Source of the DNA: Methanobacteriota archaeon
Lineage (GTDB): Archaea > Halobacteriota > Bog-38 > Methanoflorentales > Methanoflorentaceae
Assembly (NCBI GenBank): GCA_028679495.1
Contig: JAJRBK010000198.1
Location: forward strand, 1 to 5,747
Direction of reading: 5' to 3'
DNA: 5,747 bases
The notes under the pieces: generated by a model
What the model was told of the DNA's origin: nothing
Databases searched by the model: none
What the model saw: the letters and a program-made list of their open reading frames with translations, nothing else
In this document: positions 1-5,724 of the stretch, piece by piece
Numbering within the stretch: the stretch's first letter is position 1
Layout of the letters: each line of letters opens with the position of its first letter
Program-made: the position numbers and the translations under genes

Positions 1-1
1 A

Positions 2-67
2 GTCGTAGTGGGCGTCAAAGATTCGTCTGCACTGCCGAAGTATTTGAAGGAGCTGGCGACCGGATAG
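2..67 (+). CDS. possible 3' end of an unidentified plus-strand gene (partial)
   Basis: The frame starting at base 2 is open from the window edge to a TAG at 65-67 and reads VVVGVKDSSALPKYLKELATG, a protein-like amphipathic tail. If real, it is the C-terminus of a gene entering from the left and converging on cooC, with only 5 nt between the two stop codons. Two other frames are also open over this short distance (one on each strand), so coding status rests on how the residues look and on the tidy tail-to-tail spacing. I do not recognise the family and assign no function. Confidence 0.35.
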   Translation, partial: VVVGVKDSSALPKYLKELATG

Positions 68-72
68 CACGC

Positions 73-819
73 TCATCGCACTATCGAGCGCTCTGCGATT
101 TCGCTCACCGCTCGAAAATCAGCCGAACGGTCAGGAAGTTCAAATACCGATTTGCCCTTCACCGCGTATTCTTCAATGAGGACATCCACAGGAACAGCGC
201 CGATGAGGTCCAGTTCCTGCTGTTGTATCTGGTCTTGGATGTTTGCAGGTATACTATTTTTGAGCTCGTTTAAAACCAAGAATGCACTCCCGATCACGAG
301 ATTGAGATCCTTGGCGAGCAGTTTAATGCGACTTGCGGTAGTGATGCCTAGCGTGGTAACATCGCTCATAATGAACAGCACGTCAACATCTCTCGTCGTC
401 CGCCGCGACAGGTGCTCCATGCCTGCTTCGTTATCGATGACAACGTAGTCATAGTTGTCCGAGAGCTTATCGATGACATCCCTCAATACGTTGTTGATGT
501 AGCAGTAACATCCGGGTCCTTCAGGCCTTCCCATTGCGATAAGGTCAAACGTATCTCCTTCAACGAGAGCTAATCGTATCTGATACTCGATAATTTCACT
601 TTTTGGTACGCCTGAAGGAAACGACTCTGTGAGCAGGTCTTCTCGCAAGTCTCCGATTGTTTGTTCCACGCGAAGTCCGAGTCGTGCGTCTAAATTTGAG
701 TTGGGGTCTGCATCTACCGCCAAAATGGTGCCGTTCTTAGCGCTCAAGTATTTTATAAGGAGCGCCGCAAAAGTCGTTTTCCCAGTGCCACCTTTGCCCG
801 TTATTGCGATAGTTGGCAT
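73..819 (-). CDS. cooC: CooC-like nickel-insertion/maturation ATPase
   Basis: This is a 248-residue P-loop ATPase of the MinD/SIMIBI class, most like CooC (AcsF), the cytoplasmic factor that loads nickel into CO dehydrogenase or acetyl-CoA synthase using ATP. Counting from ATG at 819, the deviant Walker A GKGGTGKTT is at residues 8-16, switch I DADPNSNL at 36-43, and the CooC-type metal-binding CxC within GRPEGPGCYC at Cys104 and Cys106. The conserved stretch VVIDNEAGMEHLSRR is at 126-140. The frame extends upstream to a GTG at 888. I chose ATG 819 because it begins directly with the beta strand leading into Walker A, as is usual for CooC, and has GGAG 5 nt upstream; the 888 and 840 starts have no such site, and the added 23 residues are Arg-rich. 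It is last in the minus-strand series, 120 nt after the glutamate-synthase-like gene. No CODH/ACS gene is present here, so the client is inferred. ArsA/MinD-type relatives are less likely given the CxC. Confidence 0.9.
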   Translation of the reverse strand: MPTIAITGKGGTGKTTFAALLIKYLSAKNGTILAVDADPNSNLDARLGLRVEQTIGDLREDLLTESFPSGVPKSEIIEYQIRLALVEGDTFDLIAMGRPEGPGCYCYINNVLRDVIDKLSDNYDYVVIDNEAGMEHLSRRTTRDVDVLFIMSDVTTLGITTASRIKLLAKDLNLVIGSAFLVLNELKNSIPANIQDQIQQQELDLIGAVPVDVLIEEYAVKGKSVFELPDRSADFRAVSEIAERSIVR

Positions 820-822
820 TAT

Positions 823-828
823 CTCTCC
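823..828 (-). promoter_or_regulatory. ribosome binding site deciding the cooC start
   Basis: On the minus strand GGAGAG lies just before ATG 819 (context TCGGAGAGATAATG), leaving 5 nt between GGAG and the start codon. It supports the shorter 248-residue protein over the GTG at 888 or the ATG at 840. Confidence 0.6.
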
Positions 829-842
829 GACACGTTGCATTT

Positions 843-860
843 GACGCGCGCGACGCGCGC
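843..860. repeat. tandem 9-mer GACGCGCGC x2
   Basis: GACGCGCGC occurs twice head to tail in the 120-nt spacer between cooC and the glutamate-synthase-like gene. The CG alternation makes each unit largely self-complementary, so the transcript could fold here in the cooC leader. A similar 12-base string occurs inside the RACo gene near 5481, where it is simply coding. I see no promoter consensus nearby and claim no function. Confidence 0.4.
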
Positions 861-939
861 CACGGCAACCGCTGCAGGACTCATCCACTGAGCGTGTTAG
901 ACCGTTGATAAGTGGCAGGCGAATTTCATTATTCCTCGA

Positions 940-2544
940 TCACGATCGTTCCCACCGCTCTTGCAGTATCCGCTCTGCTTCCTCCCGGTGTGCATCCATC
1001 ACATATGGAAGCTCAGAGACCTTTGCTGCTTCTTCGCTAAGCGCCATCAAGTCTCTTCGAGAGAGCGCTCCTATGTTAAATTTCCTGCTTCCTGCCATCA
1101 GTTGCTGCAGCCCTGTCTTGAACTTTTGGCAATAGGTATAGAGCCCGACTGCGCCGAGGGGTATTGCATCAATTTCATGGCCAAACCGTTCCTTTATCTC
1201 GTCGTAGGAGACGAAGATCTCTTTCGGCGTGACTCCGTATGTCGACACAGTCCTGGGTAAGTTCGCTTCTGCGATCCACTTCCCGATGTTCTTTCCCACC
1301 ATGCCGGGGATCATTAAGGCGCGGCCCATGCACACGGCCTTTACGAAGGGAGCGCCCATCGCAATTGCCTTGTAAACGCCGTCTTCAGTAGAGAATCCCC
1401 CCGCCATCGCAATATCGGGAACCCGCATTCCGATATCGCAGAGGGTCCTGCAGAATTGGTACGTCAACGCTTCGAGATAGAACGTCGGGATGCCCCATTC
1501 ATTCATCATCGGCCACGGACTCATCCCTGTGCCCCCTGGGGCACCATCAATCGTAATGAGATCAAGCTTCGCTTCTGCCCCGTAGCGGAGTGCCATGGCG
1601 AGTTCCATCGACGAATATGCGCCTGTTTTAAGCGTGATACGTTTGAACCCAATGTCACGAAGGCGATCTACCTCTTCGAGAAAGGCGTCACGAGTTACGA
1701 ACCCAACGCGGGAATGTCGCTCGAATTGCGTAATTGCACCATCGCGGTACGCCCTTTGCACTTCCGGAAGGGTCGGGTCGGGCAGTACTATATATCCCCG
1801 GTCCTTAAGCGTTCGTGCCCGCTCAATAGTTTTGACTTGTATCTCGCCGCCAATACACTTCGCCCCCTGCCCCCATTTGAGCTCGATCGTTTCTAGGTTG
1901 TGCTTTGATGCTACGTACTCCGCAACCCCAAGCCGTGTGTCCTCCACGTTCATTTGGACGAGCAGCTCTCCATAGCCATCGTGATATCGCCTGTAGGTGT
2001 TTATTCGGTAATCCATTTCCGGCGATTTCTTGACCTTACCGTCACTATCCAGTTCAAGCTCAGGATCCACTCCACAGACGTTCTCACCACAGACGATAGT
2101 AATCCCGGCGAGCGCCGCGCCTATCGCAAAGTGTTCCCAGTTACGCTTTGCAATAGTTGTAGAGCCCAATGCACCCGTGAATATGGGTACCCGCATCCTA
2201 GTCTTTTTATCGTACCCATACTCCGTTTCGGTATCCACGTTTTCAAAAAGCGCAGTGTCGGGACCCGCCTCGACGCCCTCCGGAAGTCCTTCAGCGCCGA
2301 CGGCATACCCCTGAATGTTCAGGTGTGAATAATCTATCGGATAATTCTTGTCGGCGCCGGCGGTAGTCTCTCCGAAGCGGGCTTGGTAAAGCACTTCTCG
2401 GCCCCTAAAGGAAGATAACCAGATTTCACAGCCGCCTTTACAGCCGTCAAGGCATTCTGTGCATATACCCGACATTGGGACAACATTCTGAGAGCGGTTG
2501 AAGGTGTGCGTTACCTGGTTAGCGTTCGGTCTTCTCAGGTTCAT
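940..2544 (-). CDS. FMN-binding glutamate-synthase-family flavoprotein (GltB-like central domain)
   Basis: A 534-residue protein homologous to the FMN/TIM-barrel synthase domain of glutamate synthase and its archaeal-type single-domain relatives. Visible elements are an N-terminal cysteine set C28-x2-C31-x3-C35-x3-C39, likely an Fe-S ligand group. They also include C152/C157 in VCGENVCG, a KWGQGAKCIGGE segment at 223-234 equivalent to the KPGEG region, the phosphate/FMN loop DGAPGGTGMSP at 333-343, and AGGFST at 381-386. There is no glutamine amidotransferase domain, and the C-x5-C-x4-C ligand set that binds [3Fe-4S] in true glutamate synthase is missing downstream of the FMN loop (only C365, C369, C405 and C472 occur there). 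Glutamate synthesis is therefore unproven; an electron-transfer or other oxidoreductase role fits the neighbours. I kept ATG 2544 because the 23 residues before Met24 (PNAN...TFNRSQNVVP) resemble relatives, and GGAAG lies 10 nt upstream. It follows the ferredoxin gene by 112 nt. Confidence 0.85.
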   Translation of the reverse strand: MNLRRPNANQVTHTFNRSQNVVPMSGICTECLDGCKGGCEIWLSSFRGREVLYQARFGETTAGADKNYPIDYSHLNIQGYAVGAEGLPEGVEAGPDTALFENVDTETEYGYDKKTRMRVPIFTGALGSTTIAKRNWEHFAIGAALAGITIVCGENVCGVDPELELDSDGKVKKSPEMDYRINTYRRYHDGYGELLVQMNVEDTRLGVAEYVASKHNLETIELKWGQGAKCIGGEIQVKTIERARTLKDRGYIVLPDPTLPEVQRAYRDGAITQFERHSRVGFVTRDAFLEEVDRLRDIGFKRITLKTGAYSSMELAMALRYGAEAKLDLITIDGAPGGTGMSPWPMMNEWGIPTFYLEALTYQFCRTLCDIGMRVPDIAMAGGFSTEDGVYKAIAMGAPFVKAVCMGRALMIPGMVGKNIGKWIAEANLPRTVSTYGVTPKEIFVSYDEIKERFGHEIDAIPLGAVGLYTYCQKFKTGLQQLMAGSRKFNIGALSRRDLMALSEEAAKVSELPYVMDAHREEAERILQERWERS

Positions 2545-2567
2545 GTTGTAATCGCTTCCGTTTTTTT

Positions 2568-2584
2568 GTTTACCCGTCGTTTAC
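2568..2584. repeat. direct repeat GTTTAC-N5-GTTTAC upstream of the glutamate-synthase-like gene
   Basis: On the plus strand GTTTAC occurs at 2568-2573 and again at 2579-2584, 11 bp apart start to start, about one helical turn. Read from the gene this is GTAAAC-N5-GTAAAC, 24 to 40 nt upstream of ATG 2544. Equal-face spacing is what a dimeric regulator would use, but six-base repeats in AT-rich DNA are also common by chance. Confidence 0.3.
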
Positions 2585-2612
2585 ACCACGGAAGATTGGC
2601 TCTTTTTTGCGT

Positions 2613-2622
2613 TTTGTTAACT
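2613..2622 (-). promoter_or_regulatory. shared element AGTTAACAAA, copy 1 (leader of glutamate-synthase-like gene)
   Basis: Minus-strand AGTTAACAAA lies 69-78 nt upstream of ATG 2544 inside the otherwise gene-free 112-nt spacer 2545-2656. The same ten bases occur at 3363-3372, 68-77 nt upstream of the small ORF start at 3295. Both copies are followed by A-rich sequence. This could be a promoter element or operator giving the gene its own transcript. No convincing archaeal TATA/BRE or bacterial -35/-10 pair can be pinned down by eye. Confidence 0.35.
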
Positions 2623-2656
2623 CGCGTCGTTGCTTTTAGATTCGCTTTCGCACGTC

Positions 2657-3136
2657 TTATCCATAAATCAACGCACCGCACTTACACGCAAGCACACACG
2701 ACAGCGCCGCGCCGCTGCAGAGATCGCATTTTACCGCTTCGTGGTCGCGTATCTGAATCGCCCCAAAGGGGCACGCCTCAACACATTCAAGGCATCCAAT
2801 GCAGCTTTCGCCATCAATCGTCACTACGCCATCGCCATCTTTTGTAATCGCACTCGCTTTGCAGACCTCGACACACTTTGGGAGCTTGCAGTGAACGCAC
2901 GTTATAAGATGCAATTTGCCATGGCCATGTACAATCGAGAGCCTCGAGAGAGGGCGCGGATACTCGTAGATTGCTGTGTTAATATCACCTGACGCGCTAT
3001 GCCGCAGCGCACAGGCAAGCTCGCACGACTTACACGCCATACAATTTTTAGGAATAAACCTAACGCGTGAATCTATGCAAGCATCACAGCCTTCACCGCA
3101 TTGTAATTGTTCCTCCTCCCATTCAAAGCAGTTCAT
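2657..3136 (-). CDS. CooF/HycB-like polyferredoxin, four [4Fe-4S] motifs
   Basis: A 159-residue, 21-cysteine electron carrier of the CooF/HycB/DmsB type, expected to pass low-potential electrons between redox enzymes in the cytoplasm. Four 4-Cys ligand sets are visible: C32/35/38/42 (CMACKSCELAC), C80/83/88/92 (CVHCKLPKCVEVC), C112/115/118/122 (CIGCLECVEACP) and C137/140/147/151 (CDLCSGAALSCVLAC). As usual in this family, they would pair across the fold to hold four [4Fe-4S] clusters. An N-terminal extension of about 25 residues, absent from typical CooF proteins that start near the first motif, carries C3, C13, C17 and C20 and could hold another metal site. ATG 3136 is supported by a seven-base Shine-Dalgarno match. 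The gene lies 15 nt after a small ORF and 112 nt before the flavoprotein gene, its most likely partner along with RACo. There is no signal peptide or twin-Arg motif. Confidence 0.88.
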   Translation of the reverse strand: MNCFEWEEEQLQCGEGCDACIDSRVRFIPKNCMACKSCELACALRHSASGDINTAIYEYPRPLSRLSIVHGHGKLHLITCVHCKLPKCVEVCKASAITKDGDGVVTIDGESCIGCLECVEACPFGAIQIRDHEAVKCDLCSGAALSCVLACKCGALIYG

Positions 3137-3142
3137 ATAACC

Positions 3143-3149
3143 TCACCTC
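3143..3149 (-). promoter_or_regulatory. strong ribosome binding site of the polyferredoxin gene
   Basis: Minus-strand GAGGTGA, a seven-base complement to the 16S rRNA 3' end, ends 6 nt before ATG 3136. It is the best Shine-Dalgarno sequence in the window. It lies in the 15-nt gap after the TAA of the small ORF, as expected inside one transcript. Confidence 0.75.
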
Positions 3150-3151
3150 AT

Positions 3152-3295
3152 TTAAGAAAGAACGAAGTCTAAACACTCGCCACCTTCACCAGAGCACTCC
3201 GCATTTTCGGTAGAATTCGGCTTCGTCAAATAGCGAATGTCGAAATCTTCAACCATGGCACACATCATCTCAGTGATTTGCTTCATAATTCGCAT
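3152..3295 (-). CDS. small cysteine-containing ORF (47 aa), hypothetical
   Basis: ATG 3295 to TAA 3152 encodes a 47-residue acidic protein beginning MRIMKQITEMMCAMVEDFDI and ending AECSGEGGECLDFVLS. The first 20 residues look like an amphipathic Met-rich helix. C12, C34 and C41 could bind metal or form a disulfide. The C-SGEGGEC tail resembles the LQCGEGCDAC segment at the start of the neighbouring ferredoxin. The stop codon is 15 nt before the ferredoxin ATG, with that gene's ribosome site in the gap, so co-transcription is likely. Its own start has no good Shine-Dalgarno. An in-frame GTG 18 nt further upstream and ATG codons at residues 4, 10 and 11 are alternatives. I recognise no family. 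It may be a redox accessory peptide, a leader peptide or a chance ORF; the position and residue pattern favour a real gene. Confidence 0.5.
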   Translation of the reverse strand: MRIMKQITEMMCAMVEDFDIRYLTKPNSTENAECSGEGGECLDFVLS

Positions 3296-3362
3296 TTTTC
3301 TTTCGATTCTCACGATCGTCGAAGTGAGTGTATCATGTTGGCTAGGTGCTTAGTTATTTCTA

Positions 3363-3372
3363 TTTGTTAACT
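3363..3372 (-). promoter_or_regulatory. shared element AGTTAACAAA, copy 2 (upstream of small ORF and ferredoxin)
   Basis: The second copy of the ten-base element lies 68-77 nt before ATG 3295, matching within one base the distance of copy 1 from ATG 2544. It directly abuts the GATATC palindrome at 3373-3385. Together they mark the probable promoter/operator of the small ORF-ferredoxin transcript. Confidence 0.4.
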
Positions 3373-3385
3373 GATATCTGATATC
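3373..3385. promoter_or_regulatory. 13-bp palindrome GATATC-T-GATATC, candidate operator
   Basis: GATATCTGATATC is a perfect odd-centred palindrome and, with the preceding T, also a tandem TGATATC repeat (3372-3378, 3379-3385). It lies 78-90 nt upstream of the small ORF start, next to a GTTAAC palindrome and in an AT-rich tract, as a repressor or activator site would. The cognate protein is unknown and no regulator gene is in the window. Confidence 0.35.
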
Positions 3386-3780
3386 CTTTTAACATTCGTC
3401 TTAGATCTCAACACGACCTATTTATGGCTCTATTATCTCCTGCATATTGTAATAAAGCACTATAAGACTATGCCTCGGAAGCAGATTCACTGAGCGTGCA
3501 ATCTTGTGCAAACACAAAATCGGCACCGCAGCGCAACGCGCTCACACTGCTACCCAGTTAACCGGCTACGATGAGAATTCGCCTGTCTCGCGGGGGGACT
3601 GCACACATCTATCAAAACGGATACGATGGAAACTTGAGTTCATAATTAGCGTTGACAAACGTTGACAAAGTCTGTTCGAATTCTGAGCGAAATCAAGTCG
3701 AAACTCGTCTAGCTGCGTTAGAATCAACAATCGAAGGACTAAGATCGACTCTTCTTTTAAGCGAAGACGGCAACCTTCAC
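3386..3780. other. intergenic stretch without a convincing gene
   Basis: Between the palindrome and the T-run there is no gene I can support. The stretch holds a weak 5-bp hairpin (TTGTG-CAAA-CACAA, 3504-3517), a G6 run near 3592-3597, a tandem ten-base near-repeat GTTGACAAAC/GTTGACAAAG at 3651-3670, and only short fragmentary frames on both strands. Its size and patchwork character fit degraded or inserted DNA next to a tRNA-like sequence rather than a compact leader. Confidence 0.5.
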
Positions 3781-3787
3781 AAAAAAA
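3781..3787 (-). terminator. oligo-T terminator after the RACo gene and tRNA-like sequence
   Basis: Read on the minus strand there is a T7 run (TTCTGTTTTTTTGTG), 4 nt downstream of the tRNA-like 3' end and 65 nt past the RACo stop codon. No GC-rich stem precedes it directly. A U-tract without a hairpin is the usual archaeal terminator and is also common just after tRNA genes. Confidence 0.45.
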
Positions 3788-3791
3788 CAGA

Positions 3792-3866
3792 AGAACTCGA
3801 GGCGATTCGAACGCCCAACCTTCGCCGTGTGAAGGCTATAATACAACACTGCTTACGTATAGACCC
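3792..3866 (-). pseudogene. degenerate tRNA-Val(CAC)-like sequence (tRNA relic or attachment site)
   Basis: The 3' half reads as a tRNA. The anticodon loop TTCACAC (3833-3827) has U33 and anticodon CAC, flanked by TAGCC/GGCGA with four of five pairs. A five-base variable region AGGTT follows, then a full T arm GGGCG-TTCGAAT-CGCCT (3816-3800, one G-U) with invariant TTC, A58 and G53-C61, then seven acceptor bases and no encoded CCA. Counting back, the 5' half keeps U8, A14, G15 and G18 at the right spacing, but G19 and A21 are lost. The D stem has one mismatch and one wobble. The acceptor GGGTCTA pairs with CGAGTTC only through G1-C72 and four wobbles, with two mismatches. It overlaps the last codons and stop of the RACo gene. 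It is most likely a decayed tRNA or an integration scar. A functional but divergent tRNA is possible but less likely. Confidence 0.55.
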
Positions 3867-5724
3867 TTTTTGAGATGTGGGGAAACTGATCAAGTTCCGT
3901 GTGGGGAATAAACAACGCAGAGGTAAATTCTTTAAAGAACGTGCTGTTGACGCTCAGCTCTATGTGTGTCATATTTTCGACGGTCTCTTCCGCTTTATCT
4001 TGCATGGCTCTCGATAGTAACACCATTCGTGCGCCACCGAGAGCGCCATTACCGATGAACTTGAACATGTCGAGGGGCAGGTCCGGCAGCAATCCGATCG
4101 TTATTGCTTTCTTGGTGTCGAGGTAGTTTCCGAAACTCCCTGCTATGAAGACGTTGCTTAAGTCGCTGAACTCGTAGCCAAACGTTTTGAGCAGCACGCT
4201 ACAACTCGCGTACACAGCGGCTTTTGTCCTTACTAAATTTTGAATGTCAACGTCGGTTATCACGATATTCTTGTCAATCGCCGTATCCTCTTTGAACGCC
4301 ACCACGAACTGGTTGCCACTACTTCCGACCTCGATTCTGACGTTGTCCTTATCCGGCTGTATCTTCCCTGTCCTGTCAATGATGCCATTGCTAAAGAGCT
4401 CTGCGATCAGCTCGATTAAGCCTGAACCGCAAATGCCCTTGGCCTTTTCGTTGCCAATAGTCGAGTAGTGCACTATGCCGTTGTCAATCCAGACACGCTC
4501 AATTGCCCCGTTCATCGCCCGTACGCCGAACTCCACTTCGCCGCCTTCAAAGGCAGGTCCCGCCGAACACGAGCACGATACAAGGAAGCTGTCATTTCCC
4601 AGAACCACCTCGCCGTTGGTTCCCACGTCCATTAACAACGAAAGCTCTTTTTTGTCACTCATTCCAGACGCGAGGACATCAGCAGTGACGTCGCCGCCTA
4701 CGTAACTACTCCGACACGGAAGCGCGTAGATATATGCGTTCGGGTTGACGCTCAGCCCAAGCTTCACCGCCTTCATCTGTGGCACGAAGGACATAACCGG
4801 AATGTAAGGCTCGTGGCGTATGTACTTAGGATCTAATCCGTAAAACAGGTGCGTCATAACGGTATTGCCGGAAAGGACAGCGCGACAAATCTTTTCATAT
4901 CGCATGTTATTCTCGATGACGAGCTCGCGTATCAAATCATTGATGGCGTATCGAACGGTGTTCGTGAGTTTGCGGAGGCCGTCTTTATGCTCCTCGGTGT
5001 ACATGATCCGTGAAAGGACGTCCTCGCCATACACGACCTGCTTGTTATAATCAGACCGCGCGTCAATGACCGCGCCGGTTATCAAATCGACTAACTCGAC
5101 GACGATCGTCGTAGTGCCTATGTCCACCGCGATACCAATCAAATCGTTGTCCGAAGTGGGACCGATGTCGATAATCTCTTCTCTCTCCCAGAGATCCATT
5201 AACGTCACGTTCACGTTCCACTGGTTCTCTCTTAAGGTTCTGCTAAGCTTTTTTAGAGTGGGCAACCCCATGGTCACGTGCTCAATGCCGAGATTTCGCA
5301 GCGCGTGTGTTACTCTTTCGAGATCACTCAGGTAATCGACCAATGAGGGCGGCGTGAGGGAAAGTGGGACTTTCACCACGGGCTGATCAATGACTGACAA
5401 GGGCTCGGTTAGGCTTCTCATCAGAATTTGATGCGATTCGACTCTACTCTCTTTTGGTACGGTCACTTTTAAATTGCCTGCGACGCGCGCCAAACAAGCC
5501 AGGTAGTAACCTCGCGCCTTTTCTGCGGCGCTCAAAAGATCAGTTTCATCACTCTTGACGCTTCCATCGATAAGAACCTTGCACTTGCCACACTTCCCCC
5601 TGCCTCCGCATATGCTGTCGATGTAGATGTCAGAGCTCGTGGCTGCGTCAAGTACGGTGGTGTCTCGTTCAACTTTGACAGTCTTATTATCAGGTTCAAA
5701 AACAACTTTGAATTCTTTCGTCAA
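3853..5724 (-). CDS. RACo-like reductive activator of corrinoid proteins ([2Fe-2S] + ASKHA ATPase)
   Basis: A 623-residue RACo-type protein, which in characterised cases uses ATP and one low-potential electron to reduce inactive Co(II) corrinoid proteins (CoFeSP or methylcorrinoid proteins) to Co(I). An N-terminal plant-type [2Fe-2S] domain carries C39-x5-C45-x2-C48 and C77. A linker and middle domain span about 95-195. The ASKHA (actin/Hsp70-like, DUF4445) domain shows phosphate loops AVDIGTTTIVVEL (199-211) and DVGTNGEVVLGN (366-377) and the adenosine motif IAGSFGNYL. The C-terminus FIPHTELDQFPHI is typical, and full length matches the family. The start is TTG at 5724. The frame stays open to the window edge, so an upstream start cannot be excluded, but the usual beta-strand start (EFKVVFEPDNKTV) begins here and GGGG lies 4 nt before it. 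The last codons (VYT-stop) lie inside the tRNA-like sequence. No corrinoid partner is in the window. Confidence 0.9.
   Translation of the reverse strand: MTKEFKVVFEPDNKTVKVERDTTVLDAATSSDIYIDSICGGRGKCGKCKVLIDGSVKSDETDLLSAAEKARGYYLACLARVAGNLKVTVPKESRVESHQILMRSLTEPLSVIDQPVVKVPLSLTPPSLVDYLSDLERVTHALRNLGIEHVTMGLPTLKKLSRTLRENQWNVNVTLMDLWEREEIIDIGPTSDNDLIGIAVDIGTTTIVVELVDLITGAVIDARSDYNKQVVYGEDVLSRIMYTEEHKDGLRKLTNTVRYAINDLIRELVIENNMRYEKICRAVLSGNTVMTHLFYGLDPKYIRHEPYIPVMSFVPQMKAVKLGLSVNPNAYIYALPCRSSYVGGDVTADVLASGMSDKKELSLLMDVGTNGEVVLGNDSFLVSCSCSAGPAFEGGEVEFGVRAMNGAIERVWIDNGIVHYSTIGNEKAKGICGSGLIELIAELFSNGIIDRTGKIQPDKDNVRIEVGSSGNQFVVAFKEDTAIDKNIVITDVDIQNLVRTKAAVYASCSVLLKTFGYEFSDLSNVFIAGSFGNYLDTKKAITIGLLPDLPLDMFKFIGNGALGGARMVLLSRAMQDKAEETVENMTHIELSVNSTFFKEFTSALFIPHTELDQFPHISKRVYT

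Noticed and set aside
820..888. N-terminal extension of cooC from GTG 888 (23 extra residues, with a CxxC)
   Set aside because: There is no ribosome site, the residues are Arg-rich and derive from a GC repeat, and a good site precedes ATG 819, which matches the family start.
1456..1975. long plus-strand frames opposite the glutamate-synthase-like gene
   Set aside because: They are antisense shadows of a well-conserved minus-strand gene, with no ribosome sites or recognisable domains.
2561..2608. T7 (2561-2567) and T6 (2603-2608) runs as plus-strand terminators
   Set aside because: No plus-strand gene exists upstream to terminate; on the transcribed minus strand they are A-runs in the leader.
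3472..3561. short minus-strand frame ending ADFVFAQDCTLSESASEA
   Set aside because: It has only about 29 open codons with no credible ATG or ribosome site; a protein-like look over so short a span is not enough.
3673..3681. GTTCGAATT as a second tRNA T-loop on the plus strand
   Set aside because: The flanking five bases do not pair and the required C61 is T, so no T arm forms.
3652..3873. 73-codon plus-strand frame (TTG start) with a coiled-coil-like stretch ETRLAALESTIEGLRSTL
   Set aside because: It has no ribosome site. Its second half is the antisense of the oligo-T run and the tRNA-like sequence: RTPNLRRVKA is a typical translation of an antisense tRNA. It also overlaps the RACo 3' end. 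The first 40 codons might be a fragment of something, but I cannot support a gene.
5098..5113. palindrome CGACGATCGTCG inside the RACo gene
   Set aside because: It lies in the coding sequence for the conserved ATPase phosphate loop region (TTIVVEL) and is explained by codons.
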